Part shown: one piece after another, positions 9,398 through 20,501 of the stretch | Position numbering within the stretch: the stretch's first letter is position 1 | Layout: each line of letters opens with the position of its first letter | Assembly: GCA_019925795.1 (NCBI GenBank) | Contig: CM034314.1 | Location: 81,960,780-82,024,779 of the forward strand | Source: Dendrobium chrysotoxum | Lineage: Eukaryota; Streptophyta; Magnoliopsida; Asparagales; Orchidaceae | DNA length: 64,000 nt | Direction: 5' to 3' | The notes under the pieces: model-generated | Seen by the model: the letters and a program-made list of their open reading frames with translations, nothing else | Database searches by the model: none | Told to the model about the DNA's origin: nothing | Translations under genes and position numbers: made by a program

Positions 9398-11682
9398 TTA
9401 AACTAGAAATCTCACCCACTCAGACTTACTAGGAATACCTCCGTTAACGACAGTTAACAGATAATACCCCGCCGGTGCCACCACCGGCGACGGCGGTGCT
9501 TTAACCACCGCACTCATCAACACTTCTCCCAATCTCTGTATCCCCCTACACTCCATCCTCAGCACCCTCTGATGCATCGACAGCGAGTGCGTTACAAACG
9601 GCGCTGCGCTCGCCACAAACTCCAACTCCGTGCTCGCCCTCCGTTCCATCTCAAACAAAACCACAAACTCCTCCCCATACCTTATCCCTTCCTCTCCCCC
9701 CACCACCACAACATTCATCGGCCTCTTGTCATCAAAAAACTTCCTCATGTAATAAGGAGTGAAGGCCTCCATTCTCAGCTCCGTCTTATACGGGTATCCG
9801 GAAAAGTTGTATCTGTAGTACGGGTTGCTCCCCCCAACAAGAACCCGACCGTCAGAAAGTAGCAGAGCCGTCGAATGGTACATTCGAGGAATAATTGATG
9901 CGCGAAGAACAGAGAATCTTTCCCCGGGCTTACCGTTAGGGTGGTAGAGGTACGGTGTGAGGACGGGATTGATTGCCTTCTGCCACCCAGCACAGCCGTG
10001 TGTGGCGCCGTTGATTATGAGAACATTCCCCGTCGGAAGAACCAACATGTCGCTCATCAGCCTCGGCCCCGGCATCTCTTCCATTATCCACTCTGGTTTC
10101 TCATCAGTTATGACCATGCGACCGCAGGAGCTGAGGGCTTGGTAGTACCTACCCCGGAGAGCTGCATGGTATGCCCCTACGGCTGCGCCGCCGCATATCA
10201 TGACTTCAACGCGTTGGAAAAAGTTGGTGTGGTCGAGAGGGAGTAAGACGGTTGAGCCGGTGCTAGGGTAGTTGCGGGCTCCGCTGCCAGGGAGACGAGG
10301 GAACGTGCGGAGAACGGTGTTATGGCGGTAGTCAAAGAGGATGGAGTCGCGGTTGGCGAAGATGAAGAGATTGCCATCAGAGGAAAGGTGGATGAAGGGG
10401 TAGAGATTGTTTCCTTTGTCACGGCGTTGGCTGGTTTGGTGGAGGAAGGGCAGCTCGTATGCAGTTTCATTGGGGTGGGATTTAGGGACGAACTCGTAGG
10501 TGAAGACGTTGAGGCCGCCGAGGATGAAGACGCGGTCGGCGCCTGTTGAGAAAGGAAACGGCAGGAGGGAGAGTGTAAAGAGGCAGCTAATAACATGTAC
10601 AAACATATGCTACATAATATTCTTACTGAGATAAAAATAATAAAAATAAATTAAATTATTGTTTATATTGTTAGATATCAAAATAAGTAAAGAAAATTAA
10701 ACATTAAGAAAATAAATTTAATTAATATTTAAATCTAATATTATATAGAATATAATATATATATATATAACTATGTAATAAAAAAATGATATGTATGATT
10801 TTATAAAAATAAAATAAATTGAATTTTCAATTGAAATTCATATTAAAAATTAATAATATAATTGATTGATAGTTAAATATTTATTTATAATATTTAATTT
10901 CAATTAATAATTTCTTAAGCTGATTTTGAATTAATTTGCAGCTTGAAAATAAAAGTCTTATCTCCTTAACCAAAATAAATTTAGGAATGCATGCACCCAT
11001 TCTTTTCCAAGAAATTAACTCAGTATATCTTTACCAAATCTTTTCCATTAAAAAAAAGGCCTTCAACAAAATCAGAAAAACGCTAACCTCCTTCAGTCCC
11101 CCCGTCGGGAAGAATCTGGCTGGTGGAGTACCACCGGCCTTCGGCGAGGACAGCTGGAGACTCGGTCCAATCGCAGCGGCCATCACTGCAAGGGCGAAAG
11201 TAACGGATCTTGCGAATGCCAGAGCTGTAGCCGCCGGTTTGTTGCAGAGTCCCGTCTCTGAGAAAGGAGCTGGAGGAGCACCACGTGTCGGTTCGTAACG
11301 TGAGGGGACGAAGAGTGTTCGTGGCCACGTCGTATTCCATGGAGTGGGCCCAGCAGGATTTCACCTGAGAAGACGACTTGGTGCCGTTACCCTCGTTCTT
11401 TGGCTCTGAGGAGCCGCCGCCACCGCCTCCTCTTCTTCCTGAGCAGGAACTGTTTCGGTGCAGGAGGTAACCTGTACGGCCGGAGCTTGTCTGATCGAAG
11501 AAGATGACGGTGTTGAGGTGGGTGAGGGCCATATGCATGGCAACTACGCCGGAGTTGTTGAGGAGTACTTCCCACGTGCCACTTAATCCATTGCCACCGC
11601 TGGTATGTGCTGCCAAGGGCTGCGGCCATTGCAGCATCAGCAGAAGCATCAAGGCCGCTGCAGTATCTGGTTTAGTAGTCAT
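9398..11682 (-). CDS. Glyoxal oxidase / galactose oxidase-like secreted enzyme
   Basis: Predicted 579-residue copper-radical oxidase in two exons: 11682-11088 and 10542-9398. The GT..AG intron occupies 11087-10543 and splits a Gly codon (phase 1). Residues 1-25 form a signal peptide ending in LAA, so the enzyme is probably secreted to the wall or apoplast. Cys135 (TDTWCSSS), Tyr185 (GRWYSTSQILPDG), Tyr420-His421 (RMYHSTALL) and His517 (FVTHS) match the Tyr-Cys cofactor and copper ligands of this family. The FTYEFVP and GGSNP blocks are also typical. Such enzymes oxidise aldehydes or alcohols to acids or aldehydes with release of H2O2; plant GLOX proteins are linked to anther and wall biology. 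Oddities are a Gly-rich insertion at residues 84-90 and a longer than usual loop at the exon junction (LPDGGTEGGADRVFILGG). Length fits the family. The substrate is not deducible. Confidence 0.9.
10543..11087 (-). other. Intron of the oxidase gene
   Basis: A 545 bp AT-rich intron. On the minus strand the donor is GGAG|GTTAGC and the acceptor TTTCTCAACAG|GC. It contains AT microsatellite-like stretches (10745-10770). Joining at these sites keeps the frame open through both exons. No better GT donor lies nearer the LPDGG motif. Confidence 0.8.
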
Positions 11683-12113
11683 GTTATTCTATTTGCACTC
11701 GAGAGATGTAGAGAGGGATAGGGTGAAATGGCTGCGGTAGAAGTTTATTCTATTTGAACTGGGTAGAGCGATGGCTGGGGTTATATGAGGTTTTTAAATT
11801 TCTATGGAAGAAAAAGAGGAGGAGAAAGGGGATGAATCATAGGGGATTGGTATTTATGGGGATTTGAAATTAAGGAGGTGCTCTTTCTATTTTGGAAGAG
11901 AAGCTGGCCGGATTAAAGGAAACGCATATAGGGTGACGCCAATTAAAGACTTTTGATCCAGAATTTGATTCCTAATTTCGGTCTTTTTTTAAGGCATATC
12001 CTGCTAACTGTCAAATAGAAATTTGAATTTAAATGTCTATAATGTTTAAATCGAAACAAGCATATTCGTTATTTTATTTTTTTGAAAAAAGATATATAAA
12101 AGTTTCATTTGGA
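11683..12113. other. Upstream region of the oxidase gene
   Basis: Sequence 5' of the minus-strand start codon at 11682, which has the context ATAACATGACT. It should hold the promoter and 5' leader. I see purine-rich stretches on the plus strand but no convincing TATA box. Confidence 0.4.
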
Positions 12114-12189
12114 TTTTTTTTTTTGGGGAACATTTAGGCTAATTAAGGCAAACTCGAATACACATCATATACGTAAGCTTCGAACCTAA

Positions 12190-12384
12190 TGTTATATCCT
12201 GACCAGGACCAAACCAGTCCGAGATTTCTCACAAACGCAAGCAAGTAGTCCTGCCTCCTTTCATGCACGCAATTAGCCGCAATCTTCATCTCTCTCGCAC
12301 ATGAACGCCCCGAGCGACTCCTAGCCACGGTTCCCTCTCTCCAGTTGCGCTAATCACGCGATTCTTCTCGCTCCTTTTGATTCT

Positions 12385-12469
<85 letters not shown>

Positions 12470-14242
12470 ATTTAATTTAGAGAGGCAAATAAAATCCTAG
12501 GGCATCATATTCTCCTCTTTCTCCCTTATTGCAGCCGCCGAAATCCTCTCTTCTCCTCCCTCTTCACTCATCACACTCAACAACAGCCTCGAGTAAGTTC
12601 CTCCTTCAATTTTGAATCCAAACTCTTCTATTTTCTCTTCTCCTTCCTTCTTTCTTCCTCTTTATTCTCAAGATATATAAGTAGATATCTTCTTTTGTAA
12701 TAGTTTTACTAGATTTGATTTAATGTTGTCTTGATTCATTGTTATGATGTATTTTAATTTGTTTTCGGAGGAGGCCTCATTTTAGGTTTGATGTCCGATT
12801 TGACCAAATCCTAGGTTATTTATATATTTTTAGATCATATTATTATTCATAATTAATTTTGGTGTTTATGGCGTGGCTAAGGTTTGATTGAAATATTCTT
12901 CATTATGCCTCAAAGACGTGCATAATATTATTTTGGTTTTTGCTACTTGTAAGATTGTCGCTTGGTGTAGAAGAGCGAGTCGTTTTCGAGGTTGGAGTTA
13001 GTAGTGATCACGGTAAGTAACTATTATTTTATTTTGGGATAAGCATACCCTTATTTGTTAGGGGCTTCATAATCTTGTTGCTTGTGATAGATTTTCAAAT
13101 ATTACGTTGCTCTATTCCCAATATTTATTATTATTGTGTCATGTCAAAAAGCATATTTATGGCTCATATTAAAATCATGTGATAGAAATAATATTATTTT
13201 GATTTGTTAATGCACAAGCTTTTAGCATTTAAAATTATTTATATTGTAAAAGGTTAAATTCATATGCATTAGTTAGTTCTATTTAATGTAGTTTATGATT
13301 CTCATGCTGTAAATAACATTTTTTTTATATAAATTGTAATTGTCATATTAAATTTTATAACACATGTTGATTATTTGTAATAGCACTTGCACTATGTATT
13401 TATGTGTATGTTGACTTAACCCTATTAGTTTTAGCTAGTCGGGGTCGACAGACCCCAAAAGTGACGACTCTATAGGAAATCATCGAATTTTTTTGGGTTG
13501 GTGCTTACCTTCCCGGTATTGATATATAATAAACTAACAATAGGCATATATATGCTTAAATTTATAAAAGTATAAGCAATTGGAAGTAATAAATGATTGA
13601 TAGGTCATTTTGAGGTATAATGATACCTAGTGTGGTGCAGTTGTAAACTTTGAAGTGATTTGGCATCAATAACTAATTGACATATATTCATGTATATTAA
13701 AATATGTTATAGAAAACATAGCATATCTCATGATAGTTTTTGATATAATAATTATAGGTTAGTGCTCCCCTCTTTTGGTGTTCATACTGCATGTCCCACT
13801 CCTTTGTCATTTATGCTTTAAAAAATAATTGTTACTTGCTGAGTTTGATTTATCATATTCACCCGTTGTCTTTTTCAGTAGGTCCTGCAGGTGTGTTTGG
13901 TGGGCCGCCACCTCAGGAGCAGGGTTACTAGCAGTAGATTATTTTTTGTATTTATTATTTTACAGTAGTTTAATATGTTTATATTTTCTTAGGATTGGGC
14001 AGTTTCTTTCCTACTTTTTGTTCTATTTATATTCTTGTTGGCTTATATCAGAACTTTGTTATTTGGATGTATTGGTTATTTGAACTTCTATTAATGGATT
14101 GGCTTTGTTTCACTTATATCAGAACATGTTGTATCTCTTGTATAAGAATGTTCTCTTTGTGAATACAAAACATGTTTTCTTATCCCATTAATAACGTCCC
14201 GTATTGTCAGGGTGTACCTCTTTTCGAACCCGGGGTGTGACA
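12190..14242 (+). mobile_element. Solo LTR, 2,053 bp, TSD CCTAA
   Basis: It begins TGTTATATCCTGACC and ends CCCGGGGTGTGACA, so it has TG..CA termini. It is flanked by perfect 5 bp direct repeats, CCTAA at 12185-12189 and at 14243-14247, inside a SINE that becomes continuous when one copy and the LTR are removed. There is no PBS, PPT or coding region, so this is a solo LTR left by LTR-LTR recombination. It includes a (TC)39 tract and a pyrimidine-rich, leader-like stretch at 12500-12600. Orientation is uncertain. Confidence 0.85.
12389..12466. repeat. (TC)39 microsatellite
   Basis: An uninterrupted 78 bp TC run inside the solo LTR. Confidence 0.95.
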
Positions 14243-14304
14243 CCTAAGACATCTTAATTAGTTGATAGCCAAAGCTCTCAACCAATAGATCAAGGTGAGC
14301 TGCG

Positions 14305-17300
14305 TATCCAAATACTCTTTGTTGTACTCATATATCTTGTTACATGCAAGGGAAGACAAATTGCTTTTTAACTTTAACTTTTCACCACTGTAATATATAT
14401 TCATTCAAGTTTTTTTCGCTTAAGAGGAGTCGTGCCCATGAAGTTGAAGATTTCTTCATTCATCTACTACTTATGCATACATAGGTGTAGTTTTCTTTTT
14501 AATTTCCATTATATAGTATAGATTAGCTTATTTTGACGGGGATCCAATGTAGAGCCCGATAGAATATCAAAAAGTATTTTCAATAGTTGTTAAAACATTT
14601 GCACGAATTATGTTTGAATTTTGTTTGAATCATGATCTAACATTATTCAAGGCATCAAAGACTATATTGTTTGATATTTATTTGAATCATATTCGAACAT
14701 CATTTGAAGAATGACGTACGATCATGCCGAAATTAAGCATATATTTTAACTCAATTTGAATGATTAAGGTATGATCATGTCCTTAAATATAGTTTAATTA
14801 CATATTGAATATATTTGATCATGGTTATACCATTCCTCAATCATTATTTGATCAATGTTCAAATATGATTTGATTAATTTCGATCTATGTTCAAAGTACA
14901 ATGAAGTTATATATTGATGATGTATTTTTTATAGGCAAAACAAGCATCAAAATTCTTATATTATATGGAGAAAATGGAAAGAAGACATGTAAGCTAGTTG
15001 AATATTTACTAAAAAATAGAGCAAATGATTGAAGATACAGAGAAATATTTTCCTTATGAACCTTTTTAATCTTATAAACAAAGTGACACATATTGATGAG
15101 AAATAGTTTAATCTAACTACACATATTGATGAGAAATAGTTTAATCTAACTAGAGGTGATGTACAGCTTTGATGAAGCTCCAACAACTCCTCCAATTGAG
15201 CTATTACGAATGCTGATTTTGATTTTTTCTTCGAGAGAATTTGTTATGTATTAAACACTATGCTCCCATATGTGTGGCCACTATTCTTAAGAAAATTTCA
15301 ATTGCAATTCCTTGTTCAAATAAGGCTAATACAAGATCAGTGAAATCATCTTTTATTTGTGTAAGGGTTGATGTGGACATTCTATATGAAGAAGTAAGTG
15401 TTATTGTGGATGCACATGCTACAGGTGATTATGAATCAATGGATACTTCAAAACTTAAGCATCCATTTAAAATGTGAACCTTAGTTTGTGATTAATCCAA
15501 AACTAGCAAATGATTAACATCTTTTGATTCTTAATGTACCTTGAAGTTAAAAGCAATAATTTAAGGTATGAAGAATACATAGATAATTTCTAACTTACAA
15601 AGGCTAATGCCTAAAATTATCTAAATTTAATACGATTAATGTACCAGCATCATGCTCAAGTTTGTCTCCTACTGAATTACATGTTGCAACTTCTTAAGAG
15701 TTAAGAGGAGATAAAGTGGATGTTAAATATATACTCCATGAAAAATAATTTCAAATTTAAGATGAAGAAAACATTTAAAGAAGTATGGTACATCACTTTT
15801 CTCTTCAATGACATGCTCATGAAGCTTGCTAGCAAAAAAAATTATAAATTAAATATGTTCGAGGTAATGACTCTTAGATCAATGTACAATTATATATTGG
15901 ATGTAAGATCTTAAGGCCACAAATGAGTTGATTTGGCTTTTTGGACAAATGATCAAAGCAAAGCTCTTAACCACTAAACTTAACTTGAAGCCAAATATAA
16001 TCATATCATATGTGAAGAAAGACTAAATCATTAATTTGTCCTATAAGAGTTCATTGATTTATCCAATAAGAAGGTTTGGCAGTATCGTGAAAATATTTAG
16101 CCATGAATTAACCTTCATGATAGAGCATTGTGTGGGATGAAATGGCGCGAAGAGTTCTAGGGTGAAACCCCCAAAACGACCAATATTTATAGTTATTTCA
16201 TTCATTTTACTTTGAAATTTTTATTATACATTTTGATCATACTAATTTTATAATATGGAGAGAAGTGTGTCTTATATTGTAGAGTAGAAATTAGAATTAT
16301 ATATTCTCCACAGTCAAATCATATTAAAATTTATAGTGCCAGGAATAAGATGTAGTCATCATTTAATTGAGCTTGTATAAAAAATTTTATATCTCTATTT
16401 TTTTGCTTATTGTTACCTTTGTGTTTGCATAAAATTTGCTTATTTCCCAACATATGGAATTATTTTTCTTTCCCATTTGAAAACTTAGAAAGTAAAATAC
16501 TACTTGTAGCCTTTGTTAAAACCTTATATATTTGTGTTACTTGCTTATTGTAAACATTTAAGAAGTGGCAAACACACTCAAAGGCAAAAATTGAAATGTG
16601 TAGTCTCCACCTTCCTTATTTATTTTGAGCTTTGTGTACACTCAAAGAAAAAGCTAAACTGTAAGTATTCATACTCCATAAACTTAGAAAATATCGATGT
16701 GCTCAAATGCAAAGTTTTCAGACATTAATCTCCTATTATGATTCTTCGATGATAAGGCAAGAGTGATGAACCCCCTGCATATGCCATTCATGAGTGGCTA
16801 GGAAATAGTGATACATTAGGTGTATCATTCATTTATTGGTGATCATGAAGTAGGGATGAACTGAAGTGTCAAGATGGAGAGACAGTGTTGAACTCTTAAG
16901 TGCCAAGATTTTGCCTTAACCCCCTTCATATATCATTTGGCGGGCTCAAAGTTGCACTTGTGATCTTAGGCATCAAGTTGGCTATATAAGTATAATGATT
17001 TACACATTATAAAGCTTACCACTTGACTCAATAATCTTATTAACCCTATGAACCCATGATAATTATGATCTTATTTTGATGATAATCATTATATGATTGA
17101 AAGAATTAATGTGGGTGATTTTAGGATTGAAACTTTGCTTATATTTCCATAAAAGCTTCAAGTCTATATGAAGCGTGATCCCCTGAAAAAATAAGATTCA
17201 AGAAGCGTATAATTTATTTAGAGTGGCATTTGTAATTGTAAGATGAATGGCTCATATTTGACTCAAGCTCTTATATTAGATTTAATAAAATTTTCTTTAA

Positions 17301-18072
17301 ATTATTTTTTTCTATCAATATATAATGTAAATCAATTTATTATATTTTTGTGAGAAGAAAAAAAACTAATTATGATCCATTTTTTCTTAATTTACTAGTT
17401 AAGATTTAATCATATTTAAATTTGAATCAAATTGATACATAATTTATAATGGAAAATTGAGCATTTAATTTTGATTCCATTAAGTCAGTTGCCTTTTGTA
17501 TACGAAAAATCATTTATATTGTTTTATAGGTTTATTTTATATTCATTAAGTTATAAAAAATTGAGAAGTTAATCATATTTACAACTTTGCCACTCATATG
17601 GTTGTTGACCTGCACTAAGTGCGAACAGGCCCATCCCATTGTGCATGTTGAAGGCCCAACATCGCTTGTCTAGCCCAGTAACAAGTTTTTGCGATTATGG
17701 CTAGTTTTTATTACCATATAGGAAAGTGCTTATTCCTAAGCATTTTTAAACATTTTTAAGATTATGAAACTAATAAATAAGGCTCCATCTGAAGAAATAA
17801 CTAATGAAATTCAACTAAAATCCAAAACCCATAAATTTAAAAGCTCCAGAGCTCTTGCAGAATTAATTTCTAAGCTTCCTCGAGGCTATTTTTTGTTTCA
17901 ATGCTTGATAGCCAAAGATGTTTATCATTTACAAGCTTTCATTGGGTATTCTACAATGATCAAAAGTTTGCAAGATCACACTTTAAATTTTCTTTTCATT
18001 GTTGCTTGATCTCTTAGATTTTTTGCTTCAAACTCTGCAGTTTTATTTTAAGTTGTTTTTTACTAAGTCTAA
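14305..18072. other. AT-rich intergenic DNA without a supported gene
   Basis: Several short open stretches (15241-15477, 15720-15914, 16513-16728, 17764-18009) have no motif I recognise and are not called. A 33 bp direct duplication lies at 15086-15151. The remainder looks like old, unclassifiable repeat DNA. Confidence 0.5.
15086..15151. repeat. 33 bp perfect tandem duplication
   Basis: Two identical adjacent 33 bp copies starting ACACATATTGATGAG and ending TAATCTAACT. Confidence 0.9.
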
Positions 18073-18276
18073 GGGTCTATTTGGAACAACTTTGTAACTA
18101 TTTTGCTTTTCAAAGAGTAATCACAATTTCATTTGGCTATTCTTTTCTTGTTGTTTTCTCACTATCCTTTAAAAATTTCTATGGTGAAAAATTGTTTTCT
18201 ACAAAGCGAGGTTGTTTTATTCACATAAACTTTATAATTAATATTATAAAATACTGCAGTCATCTCAAACAGATCC
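18073..18276. mobile_element. Tourist-like MITE, 204 bp, TSD TAA
   Basis: The ends GGGTCTATTTGGAACAACT and (reverse complement) GGATCTGTTTGAGATGACT form imperfect terminal inverted repeats. TAA lies on both sides (18070-18072 and 18277-18279), as in PIF/Harbinger-type MITEs with TWA duplications. No coding capacity. Confidence 0.7.
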
Positions 18277-19612
18277 TAAGAAGACTTAGTGATATTTTTG
18301 TTTTATAAATAATTATTGGATAGCACTCACCCGATTTAGTGCGTATGAGGGAGTGATGATTTTTCAACTAGCTTGAGCAACAAAGGAGTTTGACTTGTGG
18401 TACAGAGTGAGTGATGGAATCCAAATTTGGGCAAGGATTAGGCATGAGTCATTTATGGCATTAGGTTGTGATTGAGTAGATAAATATTTTGACAAAAAAA
18501 AAAGAAGATAATTTAATCATCGCCATTTATTACAACTGTGAGTTTGATCTTGGTATTTTTTTCATAATTATTTTGGCTCTAAAAGAGATCGAATGTACGA
18601 GCTATTTATAATATTTAATTGCAAACAGAGATATGGGCATTTTGAGATCAAGATCATCATCATTATTTTTAGTAGAGTAATTTGGATCCATGAATATTTC
18701 TAAATTTATTCCAATGAATCCAACAATCAAAATTTTGATCCATCAGCTCTATTGGACTTGTGAAATTCCGATATTCAAAATGTTATCCTCTATTCAATGA
18801 TTGAAGACATTGCCAATGGTGATCATTGCTAGACGAACTAATCATCCAAGCCAGCCTTGGTCCAACCAAGTCCATCGAGCAATTGGCTTAAAGATGAAAC
18901 TTTCAGTGTACTTTTAGTTCAATAGAGATATGACCTGGACTTTTCGATATACATGCTTATATAAAATAGCATGGTAAAAAGTCCAAAGTGTCCCTCCTAA
19001 AATTAAAAAAGGGATCATAATTCCACATTTTATGAATACCTAAAATAAATCTACAATTATGAGAAATCGTCCAAATTATAGAAAAATATATAGTTTCAAT
19101 ATCCCCTTTCATTGATATTTAATTATTTATCTTTAATTTTCCCTCATCTACACTTATTCCAAGAGAGCGATCATCCTAATATTATCATCCATTTAATATT
19201 GATCACCAAGTCCCCCCTCCTCCTAAGAGAAAGGCTCATCCCTATACCTACAATCATGTGTTAAATCAAATCATGTCAATGACCCCTTCCCTTCAAGAGA
19301 ATGGTTGACCTAACCATCCTCAGTTATTCGCCAGCTACATTATCCACATTCAATCATCGTTAGATTGCCCAATCTCTTTTCATTTCAAGAGAATGAATGT
19401 TCTCAACCTCCTTTTGCAAATACCAAAATTACAACACCACTAGAGTTCAATCTTGATGGAATGCCAACATTAGTCCAACTTGAAAAAAATAATAATAAAG
19501 TTTGAACAAACCTTAGCAATGCATTATAATTGAACAAAATTCTTATAGAGTAATTAGATTTAATATGAAAAATATAGTTGTTAAATTCTTGTTATAGTCC
19601 CTTGAATAATTA

Positions 19613-19711
19613 GGCTTCATTTGGGATGATTTTTTTACTACTTTTAAAAGCAATTTTCTTGTACAAAAATTAAAATTTTAAAATAGTAGAAAAGTCATCT
19701 CAAATAAAGCC
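19613..19711. mobile_element. Foldback MITE copy A, 99 bp, TSD TTA
   Basis: GGCTTCATTTGGGATGATTT at the left and its near complement at the right (..AAGTCATCTCAAATAAAGCC) make an almost full-length hairpin. TTA flanks both sides (19610-19612, 19712-19714). Tourist/Harbinger style. Confidence 0.8.
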
Positions 19712-19714
19712 TTA

Positions 19715-19834
19715 GGCTTCGTTTGGGACAGCTTATTTACTGCTTCTTAAAGTAACTTTCTAGTACAAAATTTTTTATTTTTGTATTAAAAAACTACTTT
19801 AAGAAGCAGTAAAAAAGCCATCACAAATGAAACC
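19715..19834. mobile_element. Foldback MITE copy B, 120 bp, TSD TTA
   Basis: GGCTTCGTTTGGGACAGCTT at the left pairs with ..AAGCCATCACAAATGAAACC at the right over more than 40 bp. TTA flanks it at 19712-19714 and 19835-19837, so it shares one TTA with copy A. Same family as copy A. Confidence 0.8.
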
Positions 19835-20078
19835 TTACTATCGTTCAAAATAAAGTTTCAATTTGTCGCTTACCGAACCATTTAAATTTCAAGCTCTTAT
19901 TTTAATTTACTTTTATAACCATTTTTTAGTACTTCTAAGAATATTCATTAGTAATTACTACTCTATATTATCTCGAGCATTTTTGCAATCACCATAGAAT
20001 CTTTGTATAGCAAAATTACTTTTTTTTCCTATTTTCTAATCAACTTAGGGATCAACATTAATGATTTTTGCATTTAGG

Positions 20079-20205
20079 TTTTTTTTTTGAGACTTTTGAG
20101 TCAATTCAGACAAACTCACATACATATTACATATGCAAGCTTTGAACTCAAGATCTCTTAACTTGTAATCAAAACTCTCAACCAATAGATCAAGATGAGC
20201 TACGT
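20079..20205 (-). mobile_element. tRNA-derived SINE with oligo(A) tail
   Basis: On the minus strand it starts GTAGCTCATCTTGATCTATT, then GGTTGAGAG (A-box-like). A degenerate B box (GAGTTCAAAGC) lies mid-element and the 3' end is GTCTCAAAAAAAAAA. CATTTA lies on both sides (20071-20076, 20206-20211) as a likely target duplication. It is the same family as the split SINE at 12114-14304. Confidence 0.7.
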
Positions 20206-20501
20206 CATTTAAATTTTCTAAAAAGGAAAAAAAATAAAAGGACCGAGCAAAACTAGTAAAAGAATGCATGACCTTCATTTACCATTAAAATTTTTAATGT
20301 AACAGTTGTAGGACAACTATATTTCACATTCATGCCTTGATCTTCATCAGTAAAAAGCTCTTCGTTCCTGATTCTGCTCACACTAGCAAATCCCAACACT
20401 TACCTTCTTTGGAATAATGAAAAGAATACAAACCCATAACCTTCAATCAAGATTACAATAAAGCAATGAATTATCACATTTCTGGAAAAGACTGCACAAA
20501 C

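Larger units (their letters stand above)
12114..14304 (-). mobile_element. tRNA-derived SINE, split by a solo LTR
   Basis: The two parts are 12114-12189 and 14243-14304. Together they give the same unit as the SINE at 20079-20205. On the minus strand it starts with a TAGCTCA / TTGATCTATTGGTTGAGAG region resembling a pol III A box, has a B-box-like GGTTCGAAG near 12178-12187, and ends in an oligo(A) tail (plus-strand T-run 12114-12124). The break lies exactly at the CCTAA duplication of the inserted LTR. Confidence 0.7.

Noticed and set aside
9572..10549. Several open frames opposite or out of frame with the oxidase exon 2
   Set aside because: Shadows in GC-rich coding sequence; the oxidase frame carries all the conserved motifs.
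12286..12471. Open frame of Arg-Glu repeats (minus)
   Set aside because: Pure product of the (TC)n microsatellite.
12480..13020. A host gene 5' leader with intron-like sequence (pyrimidine-rich start, GTAAGT sites)
   Set aside because: The whole stretch lies inside the solo LTR defined by the CCTAA duplication, and no coding exon follows.
15241..15914. Short open frames of 64-78 codons
   Set aside because: No start context, motif or neighbour supports them; a weak resemblance of one to copia integrase was not convincing.
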